Made by a program: the position numbers and the translations under genes. 36,738 nucleotides of DNA from positions 1 through 36,738 of IMG/VR virus record IMGVR_UViG_3300028610_000967. One strand, given 5' to 3'. This document shows, piece by piece, positions 19,290 through 28,444 of this stretch (positions are counted from its first letter, which is position 1; each line of letters opens with the position of its first letter). The notes under the pieces were generated by a model. It saw only the letters and a list, made by a program, of their open reading frames with translations, had not been told where the DNA came from and made no database searches. Source of the DNA: a virus.

Positions 19290-20822
19290 ATGCCTATAAG
19301 TCCAATAATAAAACGGTTCGAGATGTTACGTTCGGAACAGCGTAATTGGGAGGATTTGTATGAGGAGGCATACCAATATACTATGCCCGAACGTGGGATA
19401 GAGTTGGGAGAAACTGATGGTCAAAATGAAAGAGCCGAATTATATGATTCTACGGCCACAGACAGTTTAGTAAATCTCGCAAATAGATTACAAGATTCTT
19501 TGGTGCCCCCGTTTTCAAGGTGGGCACAATTCATTTCAGGGCGGTTGATACCAGATGAACAAAAGGATGAAGCCGATGATATATTACATAGGGCGACTAT
19601 ACAATATTTTGATGTCCTTCAACGTACCAATTTTAAGGTGGAAATTAATCCTGCATTGATGGATATAGGTATAGGGATGGCGGGTTTAGTAATAAATGCT
19701 TCTCCCAAACCTGATATTGGTGCAGTTTTTTCATCTATACCAGCACACCAATTAATAGTCGATGAAGGCCCGGAAGGTACAATAGATACTGTTTTCCGCG
19801 AACATGATATGGCTATCAGGAATGTGAAGGAAACGTGGGAAGGTGCAAGATTTGATGACACCATGGATAGATTGCTTAGGGAGAAGCCTGATGATAAAAT
19901 CCGATTGATAGAAGGAGTATTTCCTAATTTCAGCACTGGATTATTTGAATATCATGTATTTGCTAAAAAAGGCTCATTTGAAATATTTAATGACAAAGAC
20001 ACTACTTCTCCTTGGGTGGTTCCGAGATGGTCTAAAATCCCCGGTAGGAGTTATGGCAGAGGTCCGGTATTATTTGCACTATCTGATATTAAATCCCTAA
20101 ATGTTGTTATACAAATGATTTTGGAGAATGCTTCATTAGAGGTTGCTGGTATGTATACAGCTGTTGATGATGGGGTGCTTAATGTAGACTCTATTGAGAT
20201 CGCTCCGGGTATTACTATACCTGTGGCATCAAATGGGGGTACGGTAGGTCCATCATTAGCTAGGCTTCCGGGGGGACAAGGGTTTGATCTTACTCAGATT
20301 TCTATATCCGAGTTGCGCCAGTCTATACGCAGAAAATTACAGGACGATTCCCTTTCTCCCTTGGATGGTACTGTTAGGAGCGCGGAAGAAGTAAGATTGA
20401 GAAATAGAGAATTTGCAAAATCTATAGGTTCTTCATTCGGAAGATTACAGAATGAGTTATTAGGCCCAATAATTACTAGAACTTTGGATTTATTTTCCAA
20501 GAAGGGTTTAATGCCAGAACTTAAAGTGGATGGTGATATTATTGACATAAAATACACGTCTCCTTTAGTTCAATTGCAAAATGACGCAGACATGGAATCA
20601 TTACAGAGGTCCTTGGCGAACATGAATGCTTTCCAACCCGGTCTTGCTCAAATTGCGTATAAGACCGGATTTTTGGCGAAATTCATACATGCTAAATCCG
20701 GTGCTCAACCTGATTTAATAAGATCAGCTGAGGAAATTGAACAATTAATAGCTTCTGCTACTCAATCGGCAATAGAGAATCCTGAGGGTGCTCAAGCCGT
20801 TCAAGGATTGATAGGAGCATAA
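19290..20822 (+). CDS. Portal protein (head-tail connector, T7 gp8 family)
   Basis: 510 residues. The start 'RFEMLRSEQRNWEDLYEEAYQYTMPER' (in parts) and the later 'DSTATDSLVNLANRLQDSLVPP' are the signature of the podoviral head-tail connector family. It forms the ring at the capsid vertex through which DNA is packaged and ejected. Length fits T7-like portals (about 510-540). ATG follows the preceding stop directly (TAGATG). It lies in canonical order after terminase and before scaffold and capsid. Confidence 0.93.
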   Translation: MPISPIIKRFEMLRSEQRNWEDLYEEAYQYTMPERGIELGETDGQNERAELYDSTATDSLVNLANRLQDSLVPPFSRWAQFISGRLIPDEQKDEADDILHRATIQYFDVLQRTNFKVEINPALMDIGIGMAGLVINASPKPDIGAVFSSIPAHQLIVDEGPEGTIDTVFREHDMAIRNVKETWEGARFDDTMDRLLREKPDDKIRLIEGVFPNFSTGLFEYHVFAKKGSFEIFNDKDTTSPWVVPRWSKIPGRSYGRGPVLFALSDIKSLNVVIQMILENASLEVAGMYTAVDDGVLNVDSIEIAPGITIPVASNGGTVGPSLARLPGGQGFDLTQISISELRQSIRRKLQDDSLSPLDGTVRSAEEVRLRNREFAKSIGSSFGRLQNELLGPIITRTLDLFSKKGLMPELKVDGDIIDIKYTSPLVQLQNDADMESLQRSLANMNAFQPGLAQIAYKTGFLAKFIHAKSGAQPDLIRSAEEIEQLIASATQSAIENPEGAQAVQGLIGA

Positions 20823-20824
20823 GG

Positions 20825-21148
20825 ATGGGTAAACAAATAGTAGAAAGTCATCAAAGTAAAAAACAAGCTGAGGCTATGAGGTTGCGGCTAGAGAAGGCTG
20901 GAAAATTTAATTCAGTATTTTCTTCACCCCAAGGTGCAGAGGTGTTGGGGCTTATAAAGGAAATGTTTATATCGAGACCTCTGCAATTACCAGAACCGAA
21001 CAATGCGGATAACCAAGTGGCGTATTTATATCTAAGTACGAAACGAAGGGGCAACGTGGAAATCATTAATTACATAGAAAATCAAATGAGATTACATCAA
21101 AAATCTGTACAAGTTGATGTGGAGAGAAAAAATGAACAAACAAGTTGA
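20825..21148 (+). CDS. Hypothetical small morphogenesis-region protein
   Basis: 107 residues, helical and basic at the start ('QSKKQAEAMRLRLEKAG'), with 'NQVAYLYLSTKRRGNVEIINYIENQM' in the second half. No family recognised. A good AGGAGCATAAGG site precedes ATG 20825. It overlaps the scaffold gene start by 17 bases. The position between portal and scaffold suggests a head assembly role, not shown. Confidence 0.68.
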   Translation: MGKQIVESHQSKKQAEAMRLRLEKAGKFNSVFSSPQGAEVLGLIKEMFISRPLQLPEPNNADNQVAYLYLSTKRRGNVEIINYIENQMRLHQKSVQVDVERKNEQTS

Positions 21149-21947
21149 TGAAAATAGTTTAATTGAATCTAACCCTGAAAATAAAGGAGAAGATAATGCC
21201 CAGCCACACCCCAGCAACGAGGAAGGCCAACCGGAAGGCCAAGAAGAAGGCAAGCCGGAAGGCGGCGGTGAACCGGAGCAAGCGAAGGAAGAACCTCAAA
21301 AAATAACCGTCCCGGAAAACATGCCGGGAAAATTTGTCGGAGAGGATGGGATTCCAGATTTTGAGGGTCTGGTAAAATCTTATAATGAATTGGAATCGAA
21401 ATTTCACGCGCCAGATAAATATGAATTTAACGTGCCAGAGGGCACTTCCAATGAATTATTTCAAGGTGAAAAGCCGGAAGATGATCCTTTATTCAAGGCC
21501 GTAGTTGAAGTTGCCAAGGAAAACAAAATGACGCAAGGCCAACTTGATGCTATGGTTAGTGCGTATATAGATTTCTATGGTGATATGACTACCACCAATA
21601 AAGATGAAGAATTAAAGGCTCTTGGAGGGGATGGGCCTAAAATGATTACTGAGGTTGGTCAATTCTGTAAGGCCCATTTGAATGAGGAAGAAATGGCGTT
21701 GGCAAAAGCGTTCACTACTACTGCAGTTGGCGTGAGTCTTCTTCATAAAATGGTGTCTATGGCTTCAAAAACCATGAGTGTTCCCAAAGGGGAAGTCGCT
21801 AAGGTTGACTCAGGGTTGACAGAAGAAGAACTCAAGGCTATAATGAAGACTCCTGAGTACCTGAATACTAATCATCCATTGTATGAGGCTACTCAGAAAA
21901 AGGTTCGAGAAGGGTTTCAAATGTTAGAAGCCCGAACAAAGAAGTAG
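21132..21947 (+). CDS. Scaffolding protein (T7 gp9-like)
   Basis: 271 residues from ATG 21132 behind GGAGAGA. The first 65 residues are low-complexity, rich in Glu, Gly, Pro and Gln. The middle has 'ENMPGKFVGEDGIPDFEGLVKSY', typical of podoviral scaffold proteins, followed by helical segments and a basic, helical C-terminus that usually contacts the capsid protein. It acts inside the prohead and leaves before maturation. The position directly before the capsid gene supports the call. Confidence 0.82.
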   Translation: MNKQVDENSLIESNPENKGEDNAQPHPSNEEGQPEGQEEGKPEGGGEPEQAKEEPQKITVPENMPGKFVGEDGIPDFEGLVKSYNELESKFHAPDKYEFNVPEGTSNELFQGEKPEDDPLFKAVVEVAKENKMTQGQLDAMVSAYIDFYGDMTTTNKDEELKALGGDGPKMITEVGQFCKAHLNEEEMALAKAFTTTAVGVSLLHKMVSMASKTMSVPKGEVAKVDSGLTEEELKAIMKTPEYLNTNHPLYEATQKKVREGFQMLEARTKK

Positions 21948-21987
21948 TCTGGATAACCGTTCCCCGGCCCAGACCGCGTAGCAAGGC

Positions 21988-22051
21988 CCTTGTTAGGATA
22001 ACCAAATAGTGAAACGGTAGGGAATTAACACTTACTTTAACTCTAACAAGG
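21988..22051 (+). promoter_or_regulatory. Inverted repeat that can cover the capsid ribosome-binding site
   Basis: CCTTGTTAG (21988-21996) and CTAACAAGG (22043-22051) are a perfect 9-bp inverted repeat, extended by a G-T pair, with a 46-base loop. The 3' arm ends in AAGG, part of the capsid gene's Shine-Dalgarno (AAGGA, 22048-22052). Folding in the mRNA would hide that site. The octamer GGATAACC also occurs twice in the leader (21951 and 21996). Confidence 0.55.
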
Positions 22052-22061
22052 ACGATTGCAT

Positions 22062-22922
22062 ATGTCTCAATCTGTTGATCAAGCGTTTGTCAAGCAGTTT
22101 GAAGCGGACGTGCACACCGCCTACCAAAGGAAAGGTACTTTGCTCAGGGGTATGGTTCGAATTAAGAACGGTATCACTGGTTTGAGCACTACTTTCCAAA
22201 AGGTAGGCAAGGGCACGGCATCAACCAAGACTCGTCATGGTTTAGTTCCTGTCATGAATATTGACCATACACCTGTAGAATGTATCTTAGAAGATCATTA
22301 TGCTGGTGATTTTGTTGATAAACTTGATGAACTTAAAATCATGCACGAAGAACGGTTGGTAACTGCTCAAGCTGGTGCGTGGGCATTGGGTCGAAAGACC
22401 GACGATTTAATTATTGACAATGGCCTGTCAAACGGGACCAATCAGGTTCTGGCTACTCTCCAAGATGATCGCACTATAGGTGCTTCTACTGGCATGAATG
22501 TTGGTAAAGCACTTGAAGCTGTGAACAAGCTTGCTGATCGTGATGTTCCTGTCGGCGATGGTGATCTCTTTGCCGCTTTGTCCCCTAAGGCGTGGACACA
22601 GTTGCTTAGATTTGACGAATTTGCTGATGCAGACTCGGTTGGGGAAACACAGTTACCGTTTCCTGGGCTTGGTTTGGTGGAAAATCGTAGATGGGCAGGA
22701 GTGACTTGGATAATGCATTCAGGACTACCACTCGCGGCGGCTATTCGCTCGACTTTTATGTGGCACAGAACGGCCATTGGCCATGCTATCGGTGCTGACG
22801 TAACATCAGATATTACATGGGAAGGCACAAGAGCCGCCCATTTTGTCAATAATATGATGAGCCAAGGTTCATGTCTTATTGATGATGATGGTGTCGAGGA
22901 AATACTCGTGGACGAGACATAA
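22062..22922 (+). CDS. Major capsid protein
   Basis: 286 residues from ATG 22062. 'FVKQFEADVHTAYQRKGTLLRGMVR' (in parts) at the start and 'EDHYAGDFVDKLDELK' in the middle resemble the capsid proteins of small podoviruses of the phiVC8/VP2 type, with an expected HK97-like fold. It follows the scaffold gene and a 114-base leader. The Asp/Glu-rich end ('DDDGVEEI') closes the protein. Codon choice is less AT-biased than in its neighbours, which fits high expression. Confidence 0.85.
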   Translation: MSQSVDQAFVKQFEADVHTAYQRKGTLLRGMVRIKNGITGLSTTFQKVGKGTASTKTRHGLVPVMNIDHTPVECILEDHYAGDFVDKLDELKIMHEERLVTAQAGAWALGRKTDDLIIDNGLSNGTNQVLATLQDDRTIGASTGMNVGKALEAVNKLADRDVPVGDGDLFAALSPKAWTQLLRFDEFADADSVGETQLPFPGLGLVENRRWAGVTWIMHSGLPLAAAIRSTFMWHRTAIGHAIGADVTSDITWEGTRAAHFVNNMMSQGSCLIDDDGVEEILVDET

Positions 22923-22934
22923 GGAGGATGAAAT

Positions 22935-23213
22935 ATGGCATTTTCAGCTACTGGCCTTAAACTCACCTCTCTTGGTGGTGCTATAGGTGTTGGTGAAAAC
23001 AGCGTCAAGAATATATATCATTATGCTACTAATGATGTAGATACTGTTGTTGAAGCCGATGCTTATTTTGATAATGCATTAATCGACGATAGCCTGAACA
23101 TAGGGGATATTATTTTAGCCAGCCTAGATGTGGATGGTACCCCTGAGGTCAAAATATATATAGTATCAGTAGGAGGTTCAGACGTTACTGTGGTTCCAAT
23201 GCTGATAGTTTAA
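22935..23213 (+). CDS. Small capsid-associated protein, possible decoration protein
   Basis: 92 residues, a beta-rich domain with 'YHYATNDVDTVVEADAYFDNA' and 'LNIGDIILA'. The same pattern occurs in the N-terminal 75 residues of the next product ('FNYTSNDTFDIIFASGYFDE', 'LQIGDLF'), so the two are tandem paralogues. Small proteins of this pattern lie after the capsid gene in other phages and are thought to decorate heads or form head fibres; not shown here. A strong GGAGG site precedes the ATG. Confidence 0.72.
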   Translation: MAFSATGLKLTSLGGAIGVGENSVKNIYHYATNDVDTVVEADAYFDNALIDDSLNIGDIILASLDVDGTPEVKIYIVSVGGSDVTVVPMLIV

Positions 23214-23219
23214 CCAACA

Positions 23220-23243
23220 GGGGACCGGGGAAACTCGGTCCCC
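23220..23243. terminator. GC hairpin after the capsid block
   Basis: GGGGACCG (23220-23227) pairs perfectly with CGGTCCCC (23236-23243) around an 8-base loop. It lies in the 45-base gap after the small capsid-associated gene. No T-run follows on the plus strand, so it may be a weak or factor-dependent terminator, or an mRNA end-stabilising stem that raises capsid transcript levels. Confidence 0.55.
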
Positions 23244-23258
23244 AAATTGGAAAATATA

Positions 23259-23879
23259 ATGCCATTTGATAAGACAGGATTAATAGCCTACGGATATGGT
23301 GGAACAATTCAAGGTGTTGGACTCCAATTATTTAATTATACTTCTAATGATACTTTTGATATAATATTTGCCAGTGGCTATTTTGATGAAGTAGCAAATA
23401 AGTTACAAATAGGAGATTTATTTACAGTATTAGGCGAACTAAATACTCCTAGTCAATGGATTACAATAGCTTGTGTGTCTAGTAATGTTGTACCTGTCGT
23501 AATTACAGAACAAATTAGACGATTTGAGTCTTCATTATTAATTCCAGATTTGTCTAAACCAAATAAAAAGTTTTTTATGCCTATTGGTGCTGATGTGGTT
23601 TTGTTGCAAATTTGTGCAACTTCCGAAGGAGTACTGGCCCCTGAATCAACAGGGAATGTTACTTTTGATTTTAAACAGGGTGGGGCACCTATAACTGGTG
23701 TTGATTCTATAGTATTTGATGCAGGGGAGACAGTACCGGGTGGAGTAGAAATGGCAAATGTTGTTGCAGACCCACAAGTTAAATTTTCCGCAGGAGACGT
23801 AATAGAAATTGATATGACTAGCCTTAATATTAATGAATTGTCCGCAATAATAGTATTTACATTTAGGGATGTCTCATAA
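23259..23879 (+). CDS. Two-domain virion protein, paralogous start
   Basis: 206 residues from ATG 23259 (GGAAA upstream; the frame reaches back to 23247). Residues 1-75 repeat the domain of the preceding 92-residue protein. Residues 90-206 form a different beta-rich domain ('KFFMPIGADVVLLQICATS', 'VKFSAGDVIEIDMT') of the kind found in exposed virion proteins. It is a likely head-fibre or decoration protein with an added outward domain; this is inference from layout and position. Confidence 0.65.
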   Translation: MPFDKTGLIAYGYGGTIQGVGLQLFNYTSNDTFDIIFASGYFDEVANKLQIGDLFTVLGELNTPSQWITIACVSSNVVPVVITEQIRRFESSLLIPDLSKPNKKFFMPIGADVVLLQICATSEGVLAPESTGNVTFDFKQGGAPITGVDSIVFDAGETVPGGVEMANVVADPQVKFSAGDVIEIDMTSLNINELSAIIVFTFRDVS

Positions 23880-24442
23880 TGGCAACTGATGTGGATTTAT
23901 CATCTCAAGCAATGTTGAGCATAGGTGCAGAATCAATAGAATCATTTCAGGATGGTACTACAGAATCCGAGATGGCAGCTAAATTATATAATGATTTAAG
24001 AGATTATATATTATCCATTTATCCGTGGAGGTTTACTGTACGGAAGTCTACTTCTCTTAATAAATTGATAGATGCACCGGAGAATGAATTTTTATTCACA
24101 TATCAATTACCTAATGAGTTAACGGTGTTATTGAAGGTGTTGCCAGCCCATGTTAAGTATGAATTAGGGGAAAACCAGAAATTATGGACGAATTATGATG
24201 GGGAAATTTTTGTAGAATATCAATATAGACCAAGCGAAGTCAGATTTCCAGCATATTTTAATAAGATGTTTGTAAATTATTTAGCATCACAGTTTGCTAT
24301 ACCTATAACGGAGGATGAGGGCAAGGCGGCATATTGGCAACAACAGTTTGAACTTTCATTTCGTAGAGCCAGATTAACCGATGCTAAACAAAGAAAAGGC
24401 ACAGGGTTTAAAAGATTTCCAATAACTGGAGTTAGGGGGTAA
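23879..24442 (+). CDS. Tail tubular protein A-like (adaptor, T7 gp11 type)
   Basis: 187 residues. 'QAMLSIGAESIESFQDGTTE' and 'LYNDLRDYILSIYPWRFTVRK' are typical of podoviral tail tubular protein A and related adaptors: a short start, then a helix ending in 'YPWrFa..r'. It forms the ring between portal and nozzle. ATG overlaps the preceding stop (TAATG). The next gene is the matching nozzle protein. Confidence 0.88.
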   Translation: MATDVDLSSQAMLSIGAESIESFQDGTTESEMAAKLYNDLRDYILSIYPWRFTVRKSTSLNKLIDAPENEFLFTYQLPNELTVLLKVLPAHVKYELGENQKLWTNYDGEIFVEYQYRPSEVRFPAYFNKMFVNYLASQFAIPITEDEGKAAYWQQQFELSFRRARLTDAKQRKGTGFKRFPITGVRG

Positions 24443-24443
24443 T

Positions 24444-26399
24444 ATGGGCAAGATACGCACAGTTGTATCTAACTTCGCCTCCGGAGAATTAGACCCAAGG
24501 CTATTTGGGAGAATTGATAAACAATTTTATTATAATGGGGCCAGTAAATTAAGAAATGTATTAGTACACCCTCATGGTGGAGCATTTAGAAGACCGGGGC
24601 TACAGTTTGTGGATGATCTTGGGGTTACAGCCATTAATGGGGTAAAATTAATAGAATTTGCATTTAATAACGTCCAAACATATGTGTTCGCTATAATAGA
24701 TTCTGCTGCCTTAATATATAGGGATGATGAATTAGTAAAAACTTTAACATTGCCTTTTTTATCGGCAGATATTGATGAGATAACATGGGTGCAAAGTGCC
24801 GATGTACTTATAATATTCCATCCAGATCATCACCCGCAAAAAATAGTTAGAGGGGCTACTCATGCTGATTGGACTGCTGTTAATTTAGATTTTTCTTTTA
24901 TTCCAAAATTTGCTTTTACTGTGGTTACTTCATCCCCCGCATTTACTCTTCAACCATCTGCTATATCTGGTAATATTAAGTTAACAGCTGGTGGAGTATT
25001 TTTTTTATCCACTGATATTGGGTCTGTTATAACGGGAAATGGTGGAGAAGCAACCGTAACTAGTTTTATAAGCACTACTGTGGTTCAGGCGACTGTAAAT
25101 GTAGAATTTTTTGATACGGCATTAATCGCGTCTGGTGCTTGGCAAATAGACCGTGGGTTCGAGGATGTGTGGTCTATTGCACGAGGCTGGCCTAGGTCTG
25201 GTACTTTTCATGCTGGGAGGTTATGGATAGGAGGAGCAAAAGAAAGACCTAATACTATATGGGGGTCTCATATAGGAGACTTTTTTAATTTTGACCCTGG
25301 ACAAGGTTTTGCTGATCAAGGACTTGATTTTACTCTGGATACTGATCAAGTAAATCATATAAGAAATTTGATATCATCTGATCATTTATTAATATTTACT
25401 TCTGGCGGAGAATTTTATCAGCCTAAAAAAGCTAATGAGGGCATTACTCCATCTAATTTTGAACCAGTTAGACAAGATAAAAGGGGTTCTGGATTTATAC
25501 GTCCTATATTTGTAGATGGCGCCACCATATTTATACAAAGAAATGCTGATATTGTAAGAGAATTTTTATTTTCTGATCTAGAACAAAAATATAATGCTAA
25601 TAATATATCTTTATTATCATCTCAATTAATAAAAGCCCCAGTAGATATGGCCCATTCCCCCCCAAATGCAGATAGTGATTCTGATTTAATATATGTTATT
25701 AATGCTGATGGCACATGGGCCGTATTGAATAGTCTTAGAAAACAAGAGATAACTTCATGGGTTGGAGGTGCAACTGATACTGGGGTTATGTTGTCTGTGG
25801 CGTATAATGAATTTTTCATGTATTGTGCTGTAAAGAGAACTATTGATGGAGTTACAACTATATATTTAGAAAGATTTAATTTTGATCATATGTTGGATTC
25901 GTCTATAGTAGTGGACAATGGGACACCATCTACTGTATTTTCTGGATTTGATCATCTTGAGGGGGAAACAGTTGAAGTTTGGGGGGACCCGGCTGATGGT
26001 TTAGGGTTTTTTGAGGGTTCATTCGTGGTTACTGGTGGTGATATTACTACTATAAATCAATATAGCAAGATAGAGGCTGGGTATAATTTAAATCCGCTCC
26101 CTCAGATTTCATTAATGCCAATAGAAAGGGAATTACCAGATGGAGTAATGGTTGGGGAGAGAAGAAGAATACCTGCCATAAAATTAAGTTTTGATGGGGC
26201 ACACAGTGTCACGGTAAATAATAGGCCCGTAAAATTTAGACAGTTTGGGCAAGAGATATTTGATCAGCCTCTACCAGCTTTTGTTGGTATTAAGCGAGTT
26301 ACCAATCTTGGTCATGGTAGAAGACCACCAATCGATATTAGACAAACTGGTCCTGGACCGTTTGAGTTATTATCAGTATTACAGGAGGTAACAATATAA
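24444..26399 (+). CDS. Tail tubular protein B-like (nozzle, T7 gp12 type)
   Basis: 651 residues. 'NFASGELDPRLFGRID' and 'KLRNVLVHPHGGAFRRPG' are signatures of the podoviral tail tube B family, followed by beta-propeller-like repeats and later 'ITPSNFEPVRQDKRGS'. It forms the tail nozzle through which DNA leaves. Length fits the family. GGGGG precedes the ATG. The stop overlaps the next gene's ATG (TAATG). Confidence 0.9.
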   Translation: MGKIRTVVSNFASGELDPRLFGRIDKQFYYNGASKLRNVLVHPHGGAFRRPGLQFVDDLGVTAINGVKLIEFAFNNVQTYVFAIIDSAALIYRDDELVKTLTLPFLSADIDEITWVQSADVLIIFHPDHHPQKIVRGATHADWTAVNLDFSFIPKFAFTVVTSSPAFTLQPSAISGNIKLTAGGVFFLSTDIGSVITGNGGEATVTSFISTTVVQATVNVEFFDTALIASGAWQIDRGFEDVWSIARGWPRSGTFHAGRLWIGGAKERPNTIWGSHIGDFFNFDPGQGFADQGLDFTLDTDQVNHIRNLISSDHLLIFTSGGEFYQPKKANEGITPSNFEPVRQDKRGSGFIRPIFVDGATIFIQRNADIVREFLFSDLEQKYNANNISLLSSQLIKAPVDMAHSPPNADSDSDLIYVINADGTWAVLNSLRKQEITSWVGGATDTGVMLSVAYNEFFMYCAVKRTIDGVTTIYLERFNFDHMLDSSIVVDNGTPSTVFSGFDHLEGETVEVWGDPADGLGFFEGSFVVTGGDITTINQYSKIEAGYNLNPLPQISLMPIERELPDGVMVGERRRIPAIKLSFDGAHSVTVNNRPVKFRQFGQEIFDQPLPAFVGIKRVTNLGHGRRPPIDIRQTGPGPFELLSVLQEVTI

Positions 26400-26917
26400 T
26401 GGCTACGGCAGTTATAGTCATGGCGGTGGTTGCCGTCGTTCAGGTGGGCGTTGCTATAGCCGGAGCCGCAACAACTATATCCCAAGCTAAGAGACAGGAG
26501 AAATTAGAGCAAGCTGATATTGATCTTGAAGGGGCTAAGGCTAAGGCTGAATTTGAATTTAAGGCATTAGAGGCGGTAAAAGCTTTGAGGGTAAAGATTG
26601 CTCAGAATAGGGCGGCATTTGCCGGTAGAGGGCTTGCAATTGGTTCTGGTACACCTTTAGCATTCGAAACTCAAAATTTAAGGGAAACTAACCAGCAATT
26701 GGTTATAGATAGGCTCGGATTAACTCTTACTCAAGCAAGATTAGATTTATCATCTGCCGCTTCAAGCTTAAGATTATCATCTACAATAACTTCTGCTAAA
26801 TTAGGAGCTATAAGTGATTCTATATCTGCTATATCAGGAGTTGCTGGGTCTGTGGCATCTACTGGTAGTAGTGGGTCTAGTTCTGCGGGTAGTAGAAAAA
26901 TAGGGGGGGGCACCTAA
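26399..26917 (+). CDS. Internal virion (ejection) protein, T7 gp14-like
   Basis: 172 residues. The start 'VIVMAVVAVVQVGVAIAGAA' is a strong hydrophobic segment, followed by a long Ala/Lys/Glu helix, 'NRAAFAGRGLAIGSGTP', more helix, and a Ser/Gly-rich tail. This is the layout of gp14-type ejection proteins, which enter the host outer membrane during infection. Order (tube B, gp14-like, gp15-like, gp16-like) matches T7. Confidence 0.75.
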   Translation: MATAVIVMAVVAVVQVGVAIAGAATTISQAKRQEKLEQADIDLEGAKAKAEFEFKALEAVKALRVKIAQNRAAFAGRGLAIGSGTPLAFETQNLRETNQQLVIDRLGLTLTQARLDLSSAASSLRLSSTITSAKLGAISDSISAISGVAGSVASTGSSGSSSAGSRKIGGGT

Positions 26918-28444
26918 ATGGCGGACCCATCTATAACCAGAACTCCTAGACAAAATCTGTCTGTTTCTCCTGCCAGATCATTATCTATACCCGTGGGCAA
27001 TATACAACGAAATTTGAGTGGCATAAGTCGAGCATTAGATAATATATCTGGCACGGCTCAGGAGTTTCATAAGAGGAAGGTGATAAAGGAATCCAAAGAA
27101 GTAGGTGCGGCGGCGGGTCTTGAAGAAAATCTTGAATTAAGGGAAGGAGTAACTTTAGCGGATATGGCTTTCAATGCCTCCGCCTCAGACATTTTCCTAA
27201 ATAAATTATTATTGAGTACCTCTGTGGGGTTGGATAATATAGCTAGAGATAACCCAGGGGACCCTGTAGCAATTAAGGCGGCAGGAGATGCTCAGGAATT
27301 GGCTATAATTTCGTCTATACCAGATGAATTGGTTCCTGGGTTTATATTAGCACATAGAGATAAATTAAATATTAAAATAGCACAAGCGAGGGATGATCAA
27401 CTAAAGAATGAGATTGATGAGCATACAGCTGTATTTCTTGACACGGAGGAACAACTATTAACTGATCTTGAAGAATCGGCAATATTTGGGGATGATGCGG
27501 CAATACTTACTAATTTAGAATTATATATAGGATTAATAGAGAGGAATGGTCCTATTGATAATGGGGGTACAGGAGTGTTTACTGAAACTCAACAAGCGGC
27601 TAGAATTATATCTGCAAGAAAGGTTGCTGAAAAAAATATCATAATAGGGCAATTTAGAGATGTGTCATTGGGCGATAAGCCCGAATTTCTTAGTCTATTG
27701 TTAGAGGAGGAAGAATTTGATAAATTGATAGGGGGGGATTCCGTTTTTTCCCCATCTGAGGTAAAGCAAATACAAGATGAATTATATAGTGAGTATGTAA
27801 GAGAAAGTCAACTAAGAATTGAGAATGGTAAAGCAGATTTACAGGCATTAAAGGATGAAGCGTCTGTTGCTGAAATAGAATTTTATTTAGACCCAAGTGA
27901 GAAGAATTTTAGAAAGTTAATAGAATTAAAAACCCTAACTTCCGATGCCACCAATACTAAAGCCATATTAGATTATTTTAGGGGGGCGGCTTTCGAGATA
28001 GATGCAAGGGTGGTTAATGAATTAAAACAAGGAATTATAGAAGATGAGATTGTTTCATTCTTCCAAATACAAAAATTTATAGGAAATGGTTTAGATGTGG
28101 ATACGGCTCTTAAACTTAGAGAGACTTTGATTAATAAACAGACTGCTGATACTACGTTTGTTGATTTAGCGGAATGGAAAGAGGCTCTACGTAGACTTGA
28201 CTCTATATTTCAAATACAGAGAGATGGGTTTGGTTTCATATCTAGTTTATCAAATCAACAAACTATTGATAATAGAAACGCTATTCATCAATCTATATGG
28301 GACACTGTTAGAGTTAAATGGTCTGCTTTTGTGGCCGGGGCAGAGGAGAAACCCGACATATTGGGAATATTAAGAAAGGAAATAGAAAGATTTAATAAAA
28401 ATGAGGAAGCTAAGAGGAAATTGGAAGAGAGTGTGGTAAAATAA
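26918..28444 (+). CDS. Internal virion (ejection) protein, T7 gp15-like by position
   Basis: 508 residues, almost entirely helical and acidic, with no catalytic motif seen. It starts with a Pro/Ser/Arg-rich segment ('PRQNLSVSPARSL'), then long helices ('ELQARDD'-like composition). It sits between the gp14-like and the 1203-residue gp16-like genes and is TAATG-coupled to the latter, so it is named by position; sequence similarity to T7 gp15 is not obvious by eye. Confidence 0.65.
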   Translation: MADPSITRTPRQNLSVSPARSLSIPVGNIQRNLSGISRALDNISGTAQEFHKRKVIKESKEVGAAAGLEENLELREGVTLADMAFNASASDIFLNKLLLSTSVGLDNIARDNPGDPVAIKAAGDAQELAIISSIPDELVPGFILAHRDKLNIKIAQARDDQLKNEIDEHTAVFLDTEEQLLTDLEESAIFGDDAAILTNLELYIGLIERNGPIDNGGTGVFTETQQAARIISARKVAEKNIIIGQFRDVSLGDKPEFLSLLLEEEEFDKLIGGDSVFSPSEVKQIQDELYSEYVRESQLRIENGKADLQALKDEASVAEIEFYLDPSEKNFRKLIELKTLTSDATNTKAILDYFRGAAFEIDARVVNELKQGIIEDEIVSFFQIQKFIGNGLDVDTALKLRETLINKQTADTTFVDLAEWKEALRRLDSIFQIQRDGFGFISSLSNQQTIDNRNAIHQSIWDTVRVKWSAFVAGAEEKPDILGILRKEIERFNKNEEAKRKLEESVVK

